From Pedobacter punctiformis (lineage in GTDB: Bacteria; Bacteroidota; Bacteroidia; Sphingobacteriales; Sphingobacteriaceae): 64,000 nt of DNA. Where the stretch lies: positions 62,001 to 126,000 of the forward strand of contig NZ_JAPWGM010000001.1 in the NCBI RefSeq assembly GCF_027213715.1. The letters run 5' to 3'. Below, one piece after another: positions 37,041-45,310 of this stretch. The notes beneath the pieces are model-generated. The model ran no database searches. It saw only the letters and a list, made by a program, of their open reading frames with translations, and was not told the DNA's origin. Each line of letters starts with the position of its first letter. Positions within the stretch are counted from its first letter, which is position 1. The translations under genes were made by a program, and so were the position numbers.

Positions 37041-37744
37041 TAATGGCTATCTGTAAATTTATAACCTACCCCGCGAATAGAATGGAAATAAACAGGATTT
37101 TTCTGATCCGGTTCAAAATATTTGCGGAAAGTTAAAATAAAGTTGTCAATCGTTCTGGTTGATGGATAAACATCATAATTCCAAACAGTTTCTAAAATTT
37201 GCTCACGTGAAACCGCATCGTTCTTACGTTCGATTAACAGTTTCAATAACATCGTTTCTTTTTTCGTTAACGGGGTTATGGTGCCATCATCCTGTTTCAA
37301 TTCAAATGAGTTAAAATAGATGGTTTTATCTCCGATTTTGTAAGAGTTTAACTCTTTTAAATCATCAGATTTTAAACTGCGTTTAACCAAAATCCCTACG
37401 CGAAGAATTAATTCTTCAAGGTTAAATGGCTTAACTAAATAATCATCAGCTCCTTTTTTCAACCCCATAACACGATCTTCGGATGTGTTTTTAGCCGTTA
37501 AAAATAAAATAGGAACTTCAGTATTTTCTAAACGTATCGTTTCACATACCTGGAAACCATCCATTTCTGGTAGCATTACATCTAAAATAATTAGATTAAA
37601 GCGTTCTTCTTTAAATATTTTAAGAGCGGTTTTGCCATCTTTAACGGCATGAACTTTATAACCTTCAAGTTCGAGATTTAATTTGATGGCATCTAACAAG
37701 TGATCCTCGTCTTCAACCAATAGAATTCTTTGTTTTTGTGACAT
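37040..37744 (-). CDS. OmpR-family response regulator
   Basis: A receiver domain (residues 3-118; acidic ED at 11-12, Asp54-region LIILDVMLPEMDG, Lys in DDYLVKPF) and a winged-helix DNA-binding domain (LTKKETMLLKLLIERKND to RTIDNFILTFRKYFEPDQK and GVGYKF). Length 234. It is encoded eight bases downstream of the sensor kinase gene and overlaps the TPR-protein gene. The pair sits inside the haem gene cluster. Confidence 0.95.
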   Translation of the reverse strand: MSQKQRILLVEDEDHLLDAIKLNLELEGYKVHAVKDGKTALKIFKEERFNLIILDVMLPEMDGFQVCETIRLENTEVPILFLTAKNTSEDRVMGLKKGADDYLVKPFNLEELILRVGILVKRSLKSDDLKELNSYKIGDKTIYFNSFELKQDDGTITPLTKKETMLLKLLIERKNDAVSREQILETVWNYDVYPSTRTIDNFILTFRKYFEPDQKNPVYFHSIRGVGYKFTDSH

Positions 37745-37752
37745 AATTGAGA

Positions 37753-38619
37753 TTAACTAAATGTTACTTCAAAAATACTTCCTTTAGGCAGATTGTCTTT
37801 TACTGTAATATCTGCATCATGGTATTGTAAAACCTCTTTCACAATAAACAAGCCTAAACCTGTTCCCTTCGCTTTTCTGACATTCTCATTACCAACGCGG
37901 TAAAACTTATCAAATATCAACATTTTTTCGGCATCTGAAATACCTGGTCCTGTATCGGCCACACTTAGCTTAAGATGTCCGTCCACTTGATCTAAAACCA
38001 CATTTATCTCGTCGCAGGGGTCTGAATATTTAACGGCATTTTCAATTAAATTGGTCACTACAGATGAAAGTGCAAATTTGTCACCTACTATCTGCAAATT
38101 TGGCTGAATTTTAGCCACAATAAGCTGTTCGTAACCGCACGAGTGGACCTGTAACCGATCCGTAATTTTATAAACCAGTTCTGAAAAATTAAATTCTTCC
38201 TTTGGAAAACTATAAGAACGGTTTTCAATTTTCGTTGCAAGCAACATATTCTCTACCAAATCATCCAAACGCTCAATATCTTTTAAGGAGTTGTTAAGCA
38301 GCGACGTTTGTCTGGCTTTATCCAGATCTCTTTTAACAATGGTTTGAATAGAAAGTTTGATTGCCGCTAATGGCGATTTCAATTCGTGCGTAATTGACAT
38401 TAGAAAATTCTGTTGCTGCTCTCTTAACTTGTCTTCGCGTTTTAAAGACTGGTGTAGAAAATAACCGCCGATGCAGAGTAAAAACAAAAACACAGAACCT
38501 TCGCCCATAATCATAGTCATACGACTGGGTTGCAAACGCACAACCAATGTGCCCCAGGAAATAAGCTGTATTAGTGCGTAAAGCAGTAATGCATAAAATA
38601 TGATAATGGATTTCTTCAT
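37753..38619 (-). CDS. Sensor histidine kinase (two membrane helices)
   Basis: A 288-residue kinase with two adjacent N-terminal membrane helices (about 6-28 and 37-54), almost no periplasmic loop, a HisKA domain with the phospho-acceptor in SITHELKSPLAAIKLS, and a HATPase domain (N-box LIENAVKYSDP, DTGPGISD, KGTGLGLFIVKEV). With no sensor domain, it may sense within the membrane or through a partner such as the TPR protein. It is encoded just upstream of its regulator. Confidence 0.95.
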   Translation of the reverse strand: MKKSIIIFYALLLYALIQLISWGTLVVRLQPSRMTMIMGEGSVFLFLLCIGGYFLHQSLKREDKLREQQQNFLMSITHELKSPLAAIKLSIQTIVKRDLDKARQTSLLNNSLKDIERLDDLVENMLLATKIENRSYSFPKEEFNFSELVYKITDRLQVHSCGYEQLIVAKIQPNLQIVGDKFALSSVVTNLIENAVKYSDPCDEINVVLDQVDGHLKLSVADTGPGISDAEKMLIFDKFYRVGNENVRKAKGTGLGLFIVKEVLQYHDADITVKDNLPKGSIFEVTFS

Positions 38620-38668
38620 TCTATTTTTTGATTCTTAAATCAATATTTTGCTTTTGGTTTAACAACAT

Positions 38669-38733
38669 CTGTCATGCTGAGGTACGAAGCATCTGTTCAT
38701 TGCCTGGAGATGCTTCGTACCTCAGCATGACAG
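38669..38733. repeat. Palindromic intergenic repeat, perfect 26-bp arms
   Basis: The left arm (38669-38694, CTGTCATGCTGAGGTACGAA and on) and the right arm (38708-38733) are exact complements around a 13-base loop. This is the best-preserved copy in the window. It lies between the kinase gene and hemL. Confidence 0.92.
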
Positions 38734-38798
38734 TATCTCAAGGTCGCATTAAACAAAAAATATTTACACTTTCTATCTTGCGGAGACTATTAACAAAC

Positions 38799-40169
38799 TT
38801 ATTTCTTAAACACTAAATCCAATGCTTCAAATATAGCACGTTTTGCTTTCTCCAGCTCAATTTTAGTATGTGCTGCAGAAACAAAACCAACTTCGTAACC
38901 CGATGGGCCTAAATAAATTCCACGGTTTAATAATTCGCGGTGCATAATTTTAAATTTCTCCATGCTGCCTGCATCAATATCATCTGCAGATTGGATTTTA
39001 TCTTTATCTGTAAAGGCGAACCAAAAGATAGATCCAACGGTAAAAACTTTAAATCTATAATTTCTGGCTGTTGCAAAACGTTGAATACTGGCTACAAATT
39101 CCTGTGCTTTAGTATTTAAATCCTTATAAAAACTCGATTTGCTTAACTCCGTTAACGTTGCTATACCTGCGGCCATGGCTACAGGATTTCCAGATAATGT
39201 TCCGGCCTGATAAACACCACCATCAGGAGAAATATGTGCCATAATTTCAGCAGATGCACCATACATCCCTACAGGCAAACCACCACCAATGATTTTTCCA
39301 TAGGTTACAATATCCGGTGTAATGCCATAATGTGCTGCTGCACCTTCAAAACCTACCCTGAAACCCGTAATTACCTCATCAAAAATCAGTAATGATCCGT
39401 TATCCGTACATATTTTACGCAAAAACTTAACGTATTCCTCATCCTGAATAATCAAACCGTTATTCGCCGGTATGCCTTCTATAATTACTGCGGCAACCTG
39501 ATCTTTAAATTGTGCGAAAGCCTGTTCAATTGCAGCCGTATCGTTTAAAGGAATAACAATGGTTTCTTCTGCAAAAGATTTTGGTACCCCCGCTGATGAA
39601 GTTTCACCAAAAGTAACCAATCCCGAACCTGCTTTTACCAATAAAGAATCACTGTGACCGTGGTAACAACCTTCGAATTTGATAATTTTATCACGACCGG
39701 TAAAGCCCCTGGCCAAACGAATGGCAGACATTACAGCTTCGGTTCCTGAACTTGTGAAACGTATTTTTTCTACAAAACGATTATTTTTTATAATCAGCTC
39801 TGCCAATTCATTTTCTAATGCTGTTGGTGCACCAAAACTCATCCCGTTTTGCATCACCTCAGTTACCTTTTCCCTGATTTTAGGGTTGTTGTGACCTAAA
39901 ATTAATGGTCCCCAGCTGCCGCAAAAATCAATAAACTGGTTGCCATCAGCATCCCAGATAAAACAGCCATCGCCTTTTTCGATAAAAAGTGGAGTGCCAT
40001 AAACAGATTTAAAAGCTCTGACAGGCGAATTTACACCACCAGGAAAATAGGTTTTTGATTTTTCATACAACTCGGCAGATTTTACCCTTGAAATATCAGG
40101 TTTACTTCCTGTATTTACCGGAACATCGGCTTCATTGCCTGAAAACATCTTTTTTAATGAATCTAACAT
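38799..40169 (-). CDS. hemL: Glutamate-1-semialdehyde 2,1-aminomutase
   Basis: PLP enzyme that converts glutamate-1-semialdehyde to 5-aminolevulinate, the second step of the C5 haem pathway. It has YEKSKTYFPGGVNSPVRAF, the FTSSGTEAVMSAIRLARGFT motif and the PLP lysine in TYGKIIGGGLPVG. At 456 residues it is about 25 residues longer at the N-terminus than most; the extension (LDSLKKMFSGNEADV) may be real or mark a later start. Its partner hemA is in the same cluster. Confidence 0.96.
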   Translation of the reverse strand: MLDSLKKMFSGNEADVPVNTGSKPDISRVKSAELYEKSKTYFPGGVNSPVRAFKSVYGTPLFIEKGDGCFIWDADGNQFIDFCGSWGPLILGHNNPKIREKVTEVMQNGMSFGAPTALENELAELIIKNNRFVEKIRFTSSGTEAVMSAIRLARGFTGRDKIIKFEGCYHGHSDSLLVKAGSGLVTFGETSSAGVPKSFAEETIVIPLNDTAAIEQAFAQFKDQVAAVIIEGIPANNGLIIQDEEYVKFLRKICTDNGSLLIFDEVITGFRVGFEGAAAHYGITPDIVTYGKIIGGGLPVGMYGASAEIMAHISPDGGVYQAGTLSGNPVAMAAGIATLTELSKSSFYKDLNTKAQEFVASIQRFATARNYRFKVFTVGSIFWFAFTDKDKIQSADDIDAGSMEKFKIMHRELLNRGIYLGPSGYEVGFVSAAHTKIELEKAKRAIFEALDLVFKK

Positions 40170-40183
40170 TTTATTTAGCTAAA

Positions 40184-40261
40184 AGCTGAAAGACTAAGCT
40201 GAAAGGCAATAACCAGCGCCATAATTAGCGCTTCGATCTTTCTGCTCTGAGCTTTCCGCTT
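40184..40261. repeat. Second intergenic repeat family (AGCTGAAAG arms)
   Basis: AAGCTGAAAGACTAAGCTGA at the left is loosely complementary to CTTTCTGCTCTGAGCTTTCC at the right. The 14-mer AGCTGAAAGACTAA also occurs at 24191-24204. The element lies between hemB and hemL. Confidence 0.5.
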
Positions 40262-40264
40262 AAA

Positions 40265-41233
40265 TTATATCCAATCGTTATTTAAAATATCTTTAATGTG
40301 GTAAGTGGTAATTATATTGGCTCCGGCGCGGGCAAAAGCATGCATGGTTTCCATTACTATTTTTTGTTCGTCTATCCAGCCTCTTTCAGCAGCGGCTTTA
40401 ACCATGGCATACTCACCAGAAACATTATATACCGCAATTGGCAAGTTTGTATCTTGTTTCAATTTGTGAATAATATCCAGATAAGCCAATCCCGGTTTTA
40501 CCATTAAAACGTCAGCACCTTCCTGTTCGTCTAATAAAGCTTCGCGTAAAGCTTCGCCCGGGTTTCTGAAATCCATTTGGTAGGCCTTTCTATCACCTTT
40601 ACTTGGCGCACAATCTGCCGCTTCTCTAAACGGTCCATAATACGCGGATGCAAATTTTGTAGCATGACTCATAATGGCTGCATTTACAAAACCATTTTCA
40701 TCAAGCAAATTACGCATGGCTGCAATACGCCCATCCATCATATCCGATGGCGCAAACATATCAGCACCTGCCTGTGCATGTGTCAAGGCCATTTTGGCAA
40801 TTACTTCTACCGTTTTATCATTTTGTACGTAATCATTTTCTAAAATACCACAGTGCCCATGCGTGGTGTAAGAACAAACACAAACATCTGTAATTACGTA
40901 TAAATCATCACCAAACTGCTTTTTTAACTCGCGAACTGCGGTCGGAACTAAAGAATGATCATGATAAGCAGACTTCGCATCTGCAGATTTCTCATCGCCA
41001 ACACCAAAAAGCATCACTTTGTTTAAGCCTTTTTTTAACCCGCCTTCTATATCTTTAACCAAAGTATCTATAGAAAAGTGGTTTACACCCGGCATTGAAT
41101 CAATCGCATGCGTAACATTTGTGCCCGGCACCACAAAATAAGGGTATACAAACATATCTTTTGATAACCGGGTTTCGGCCATCATCTCTCTTACCAACGG
41201 GTTTTTCCTTAATCTACGCGGACGATGTAACAT
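40265..41233 (-). CDS. hemB: Delta-aminolevulinic acid dehydratase (porphobilinogen synthase)
   Basis: Condenses two 5-aminolevulinate molecules to porphobilinogen. The zinc-type cysteine cluster is present (ITDVCVCSYTTHGHCGILEN), with the Schiff-base lysines in SHATKFASAYYGPFREA and VLMVKPGLAYLD. Length 322 is normal. It lies between hemL and hemC on the minus strand. Confidence 0.97.
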   Translation of the reverse strand: MLHRPRRLRKNPLVREMMAETRLSKDMFVYPYFVVPGTNVTHAIDSMPGVNHFSIDTLVKDIEGGLKKGLNKVMLFGVGDEKSADAKSAYHDHSLVPTAVRELKKQFGDDLYVITDVCVCSYTTHGHCGILENDYVQNDKTVEVIAKMALTHAQAGADMFAPSDMMDGRIAAMRNLLDENGFVNAAIMSHATKFASAYYGPFREAADCAPSKGDRKAYQMDFRNPGEALREALLDEQEGADVLMVKPGLAYLDIIHKLKQDTNLPIAVYNVSGEYAMVKAAAERGWIDEQKIVMETMHAFARAGANIITTYHIKDILNNDWI

Positions 41234-41377
41234 ATTTTATTTTATTTAGTTTCGAGCGTTAACTCTAACCATTTTGTTTTGCTGTCGTAATGGCTCCGGG
41301 TAAAGAACCATTTTCTTATTTATCTGAAAAGCGGATTAACCTTTTAAATAACTCCTGTCATATTAGGTTTTAAGAAT

Positions 41378-42958
41378 CTACTTAATGTCAATTCCAAAAA
41401 CGGCTTCTGCCAACCCAATTTCATCCGGAGAGTAGGGCAAAGTATATTTCACACCCATTTCGTCAAACTTTTTACCGGTAGAATTGCCAATTGCAATCAC
41501 CTGTTGCCCGGGTTCCAATAAATTATCAACAAAATAAGCATCTACATTTGATGGACTTGTGAAGATTAAAACATCGGCAAAACTCTGGTCTATATTTTCT
41601 TCTATCACCGTTTCGTAGATTGGCAAATCAATCACCTTTGTATCAGCAGGTAACGATTTTTGTATCGATTGTAAAGAATCCTGAGCTCTTGGGAACATAA
41701 CAATTTTTCCTGCAACTAATTGTGCAAAATCTTCGGCAACTTCGGTAATATCTCCGCTTGTGCCCACAAAGCTGGCTGCATGCCCATACTTGCGCAAAGC
41801 ATCTTCCGAGCCACGTCCAACTACGCCAAATTGTGTTTTCTTTGGCAATAAAGGTTTAAGGCTAAAAAAATACTCCACTCCATTTCGACTGCTAAAGAAA
41901 ATCCAGTCGATGTTTTTTAAAATAAACTGATCTAAAACCGTAACAATTGGAAAAGTACGGATTAAAGAACGCCCTTCTATTTCTATATTATTGTTTTCCA
42001 GTGCTTTGCGGAAATAACTATGCTCACCAATTTCGCGGGAAATAAAAACCTTTGCAGGTTTCTTTCTTTCTGCATTAAATTTAGCCACTACTTTTTCGGC
42101 AAGGCCTTCTGTCGTTTCTGAGCGTAGAAATAAACGCTCCGGAAAATCTTCTGCTGTTTCAGCTTTTGCTGTCCAAACTTCAAATTGTCCGTTTTCCTTT
42201 TTACAGTAACAACCTAAAGGCATATGGCAGCCTCCTTCAAAAAGGTTTAAAACTTTACGTTCTACCCCTACTTCTTCGGCTGTATCCGGGTGATTTAATT
42301 TTTGAATAACCGCAAAAAGTTCAGGATCGTTATCTCTGATCTGAATACCCAAAGCACCCTGAGCAGGCGCCGGAATAAATTCAGTAGTATCAAGTTCTTC
42401 TACATGTAAATCACTTAAATCTAATCCTAAACGTTTTACGCCTGCTTTGGCAAGCATAATAGCGTCATAATCTTCGTCTCTAAGCTTCTGGATTCTGGTG
42501 GGTACGTTTCCGCGTAAATCTTCAACTTCTAAATCAGAACGTAAACCCAATAACTGTGCTTTACGGCGGTTGGATGAAGTACCAACCATAGCACCTTTTT
42601 TTAGAGAAAGTTTTTGAGAGAAATCAACACAATCTTTTAAAATTAAAAGGTACTCTGTAGCTTCTTCCCTGACCGGGATTGCCGCAATAGTTAAACCTGC
42701 GGGATGATTTGTAGGTAAATCTTTTAGTGAGTGTACCGCTAAATCAATGGTACCGATTAACAATTCTTCTTCAAGCTCTTTAGTAAAAAAGCCTTTTCCT
42801 TCCAGTTTATCCAACCGAAGGTTTAGAATTTTATCGCCCTGTGTTTTAATAATTTTTAGTTCAGCTTCGATTCCATTTGCCGCCAGTTCATCTTTAATGT
42901 GATTGGCTTGCCATAAGGCCAGGTCGCTACCGCGTGTTCCGATGATTAATTTCTTCAC
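41378..42958 (-). CDS. hemC: HemC-HemD fusion: porphobilinogen deaminase plus uroporphyrinogen-III synthase
   Basis: One 526-residue chain holds two enzymes. Residues 1 to about 300 are hydroxymethylbilane synthase (IGTRGSDLALWQANHI, DLAVHSLKDLPT, GTSSNRRKAQLLGLR, and the dipyrromethane-cofactor cysteine in FEGGCHMPLGCY). Residues from about 305 are a HemD-type uroporphyrinogen-III synthase (VFISREIGEHSYFRKALEN, WIFFSSRNGVEYFF, LIFTSPSNVDAYF). The product of the first domain is unstable and is the substrate of the second, so fusion would favour channelling. No separate hemD is in the window. Confidence 0.92.
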   Translation of the reverse strand: MKKLIIGTRGSDLALWQANHIKDELAANGIEAELKIIKTQGDKILNLRLDKLEGKGFFTKELEEELLIGTIDLAVHSLKDLPTNHPAGLTIAAIPVREEATEYLLILKDCVDFSQKLSLKKGAMVGTSSNRRKAQLLGLRSDLEVEDLRGNVPTRIQKLRDEDYDAIMLAKAGVKRLGLDLSDLHVEELDTTEFIPAPAQGALGIQIRDNDPELFAVIQKLNHPDTAEEVGVERKVLNLFEGGCHMPLGCYCKKENGQFEVWTAKAETAEDFPERLFLRSETTEGLAEKVVAKFNAERKKPAKVFISREIGEHSYFRKALENNNIEIEGRSLIRTFPIVTVLDQFILKNIDWIFFSSRNGVEYFFSLKPLLPKKTQFGVVGRGSEDALRKYGHAASFVGTSGDITEVAEDFAQLVAGKIVMFPRAQDSLQSIQKSLPADTKVIDLPIYETVIEENIDQSFADVLIFTSPSNVDAYFVDNLLEPGQQVIAIGNSTGKKFDEMGVKYTLPYSPDEIGLAEAVFGIDIK

Positions 42959-42978
42959 TATAACGTTTAAATGATTTG

Positions 42979-42986
42979 CAAATTTA
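42979..42986 (-). promoter_or_regulatory. Putative -7 promoter box for the hemC-hemD gene
   Basis: TAAATTTG on the minus strand matches TAnnTTTG, 20 bases before the start codon. The rest of the 296-base gap up to hemA (42959-43254) shows no gene or clear hairpin. Confidence 0.45.
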
Positions 42987-43254
42987 AGGTAAATACCTCT
43001 TTATCTTATAAAATGTTTAAAAATGAGACAGTGAGGTTACAGAGTTAAATGATTTAATGGATTTCTATGACACTCATCGTTCTAAATTACTCTTTTTTTG
43101 TTTTGGATCAATAACCTTTATGGCATTCTGGATTACAAATTGTTGTAACGTTTCGGGCCTCAGCAAGAGAAGGAGTAAATAAACAGTGCAATATGAGCCT
43201 GCTTTCAGGATAAAAAATCTGAAAAGAAATAACTTTTTAAAGAGGAAAGAAAAG

Positions 43255-44481
43255 TTAAGATTGATTAACCAGAATTTCTTTAGCCATAATCATCGGAACA
43301 CTGATGCATTTTTTCTCCATGTAGTTCATCACACGTTCTAAAACTTCACGGGAGGCATCATCCAGTTGATTAATTTCATCAGCAAATACACCATTCATAG
43401 CTGTATTTTTAATTTCCTTAATCTTTTTTGGCACTTCCTGCATTGCCAGCTCAATACGGCGTTGTTTTAATACATAGAAAAACTCTGCAATATTAGTGCT
43501 GATAATTTCTTCTGCATGAACCAGTTCTTTGTAACGTTCCTGAATATTTTTACGGGCAACTTCTTTTAAAGATTCTACCTCGATATAATGAATAGGATTA
43601 TTATGAACAACGGTGGGATCAACATCATTAGGAATTGCTAAATCTACAATTACCTTTTTCGATTTGTCGCCATTAAGCAACTTACTATAAAGTTTTTCGG
43701 TAATAATAACTTCAGTTGAACCTGTACAGGTAATAATAACATCAAAACCTTCATTAAAATTTTCAAGCGCATTTAAATCAAAAGCTCTTCCGTTTAACTC
43801 TGCGGCTAAGGTTTTTGCTTTTGACAGCGTACGGTTAAAAATAGAGAAGTTGGAGTATTTGTGTTTATTAAGATATTTTGCAATATTTTGATTGGTTTCG
43901 CCGGCACCTATAATTAAAATGCGTGAATTTCCACACATATTTAATTCTTTAAGTTTACGGTAAGCTAATGAAACAACCGAAACCGGGTTTTTAGAAATAT
44001 TGGTGTGGGTATAAACTTCTTTAGCCGTCTTAACTACACGATCCATAATCATTCTCATATAATCGCCTGTAAAACCTGCATCACGACAATTTTCGTAAGC
44101 TTTACGGATTTGTGCCAGAATTTCTTTTTCGCCAACAACCAAACTCTCTAAAGAGCACGATGTTCTTAAAAGGTGATTAAACGCTTCTTCGTTTTCGTAA
44201 ACAGAAACATTATCAATAAAGCGTTCTAAAAATTCTTCAGGCAAACCCATGTCTAAAATCCTCAAAAATTTGGTTACAAATTCTTTATCGGTTTTCTCTT
44301 TGGTTAAAAAGATAAATTCTACACGGTTACAGGTACCAACGTAAAAAATTTCACTCACCGGAAGTTGTGTACGAATATTTTGCAGCCTGCTTTCCAGGCT
44401 CTGATCGCAAATTACTAACTTACCTAAAGATTGCAGGTCTAAATGGTGATGCGTAAAAGCTATTACTTTTAAATATTCCAA
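43255..44481 (-). CDS. hemA: Glutamyl-tRNA reductase
   Basis: First enzyme of the C5 haem pathway; reduces glutamyl-tRNA(Glu) to glutamate-1-semialdehyde. It has the nucleophile cysteine in YVGTCNRVEF, LVVGEKEILAQIRKAYE, the NADPH glycine motif IIGAGETNQNIA and the C-terminal dimerisation helix. An ATG at 44535 would add 18 unmatched residues and lies upstream of a -7 box; a TTG at 44481 gives EYLKVIAFTHHHLDLQSL right after the start, the family N-terminus, and 408 residues. The TTG start is inferred. Confidence 0.9.
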   Translation of the reverse strand: MEYLKVIAFTHHHLDLQSLGKLVICDQSLESRLQNIRTQLPVSEIFYVGTCNRVEFIFLTKEKTDKEFVTKFLRILDMGLPEEFLERFIDNVSVYENEEAFNHLLRTSCSLESLVVGEKEILAQIRKAYENCRDAGFTGDYMRMIMDRVVKTAKEVYTHTNISKNPVSVVSLAYRKLKELNMCGNSRILIIGAGETNQNIAKYLNKHKYSNFSIFNRTLSKAKTLAAELNGRAFDLNALENFNEGFDVIITCTGSTEVIITEKLYSKLLNGDKSKKVIVDLAIPNDVDPTVVHNNPIHYIEVESLKEVARKNIQERYKELVHAEEIISTNIAEFFYVLKQRRIELAMQEVPKKIKEIKNTAMNGVFADEINQLDDASREVLERVMNYMEKKCISVPMIMAKEILVNQS

Positions 44482-44512
44482 TGGGTTTCCGTTATTAACT
44501 ATTATCGGGATA

Positions 44513-44520
44513 CAAAAGTA
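44513..44520 (-). promoter_or_regulatory. Putative -7 promoter box for hemA
   Basis: TACTTTTG on the minus strand matches TAnnTTTG. It lies 31 bases before the TTG start at 44481 but downstream of the ATG at 44535, so it argues for the shorter protein. Confidence 0.5.
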
Positions 44521-44535
44521 ACAAGGTAGAGGCAT

Positions 44536-44826
44536 GTCACTGTCATTAACCTGTAATTTACATCAATTTAGAACGGTTTTAAATAGATGCAAAATGCTGA
44601 CAATCGTTCTTCTGCCTCTAAATAATCGTTTTAAATATGTGCCTGATTTTATATTACAGCAAGGTTAAATCATTTTATATCACTTAATGTATATTACGAA
44701 ATTATTGAAGAATGGTTGCCGGTGCATCAATTTTAAATTGATTTGGTCAGCATAATTAAAATTAATTGGCCGAATGCTTCTTTATTTTTATCAACTAACT
44801 GGGATTTTATCGAAAGGATTTCAATA
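44536..44826. other. Gene-free stretch upstream of hemA
   Basis: No reading frame, tRNA or strong hairpin was found in these 291 bases between the hemA promoter region and the terminator at 44830. It is AT-rich and may hold upstream control sites for hemA. Confidence 0.5.
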
Positions 44827-44829
44827 AAA

Positions 44830-44866
44830 AAGGCAGAAATCGTGTGATTTCTGCCTTCGTTTTTTT
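44830..44866. terminator. Bidirectional terminator of the LEA-like gene
   Basis: AAGGCAGAAATC (44830-44841) pairs perfectly with GATTTCTGCCTT (44846-44857) around GTGT, with T-runs on both sides. It lies 23 bases past the stop of the gene at 44880-45251. Confidence 0.85.
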
Positions 44867-44879
44867 AACCGGGGAATAA

Positions 44880-45251
44880 TTATGGATTATTTTTTTTCCA
44901 CTCGTCAGTTTTAGCTTCTATTTTATCTCCAATTTCTTCAGCTTTATTTGCTGCATCAGATTTCAAAGCATCAACTTTAGCTTCAGCTTTCGCTACCTCC
45001 TCATCCTTTTCTGAAGTTAAATCATCCCATTTATCTTCAGCTTTATCTTTAAGTTCAGCAGCTTTCACTTTTGCATCATCCCAGGCATCTTCAGCCTTGT
45101 CTTTTGCAACATCCCAGGCATCCTCTGCTTTATCTTTTGCATCTTCCCAGGCATCTTCTGCTTTGTCTTTAAATTCGTTTAATTTTCCTTTAAGATTATC
45201 AAAAAATCCTTTTTCTGATTCTTGGTTTGGGTTTTGGTTCTCTGTCGACAT
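44880..45251 (-). CDS. LEA-like / YtxH-like protein with 11-residue repeats
   Basis: A 123-residue, highly charged, helix-forming protein. Residues 29-61 are three near-identical 11-mers (DKAEDAWEDAK, DKAEDAWDVAK, DKAEDAWDDAK; bases 45069-45167), and related units follow (DKAEDKWDDL). This 11-residue periodicity is seen in late-embryogenesis-abundant group 3 proteins and apolipoprotein-like helices, which protect membranes or proteins in drying and stress. No signal peptide. Monocistronic and divergent from the hydrolase gene. Confidence 0.75.
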   Translation of the reverse strand: MSTENQNPNQESEKGFFDNLKGKLNEFKDKAEDAWEDAKDKAEDAWDVAKDKAEDAWDDAKVKAAELKDKAEDKWDDLTSEKDEEVAKAEAKVDALKSDAANKAEEIGDKIEAKTDEWKKNNP

Positions 45252-45286
45252 TTCTTTAAATTTAAACGAAATATAACAAACTTTAT

Positions 45287-45301
45287 ACCAATAAAATTGG
45301 T
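45287..45301. promoter_or_regulatory. Palindrome in the divergent promoter region
   Basis: ACCAAT and ATTGGT flank AAA in the 59-base gap between the LEA-like gene (minus) and the hydrolase gene (plus). It could be an operator shared by both. Confidence 0.3.
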
Positions 45302-45310
45302 TTACAATAA

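Noticed and set aside
42959..43254. Possible RNA gene in the gap between hemA and hemC
   Set aside because: No cloverleaf, T-loop or strong hairpin could be found.
45069..45167. Repeat array that might look like CRISPR
   Set aside because: The 33-bp units are in frame, have no spacers and encode the 11-residue repeats of the LEA-like protein.
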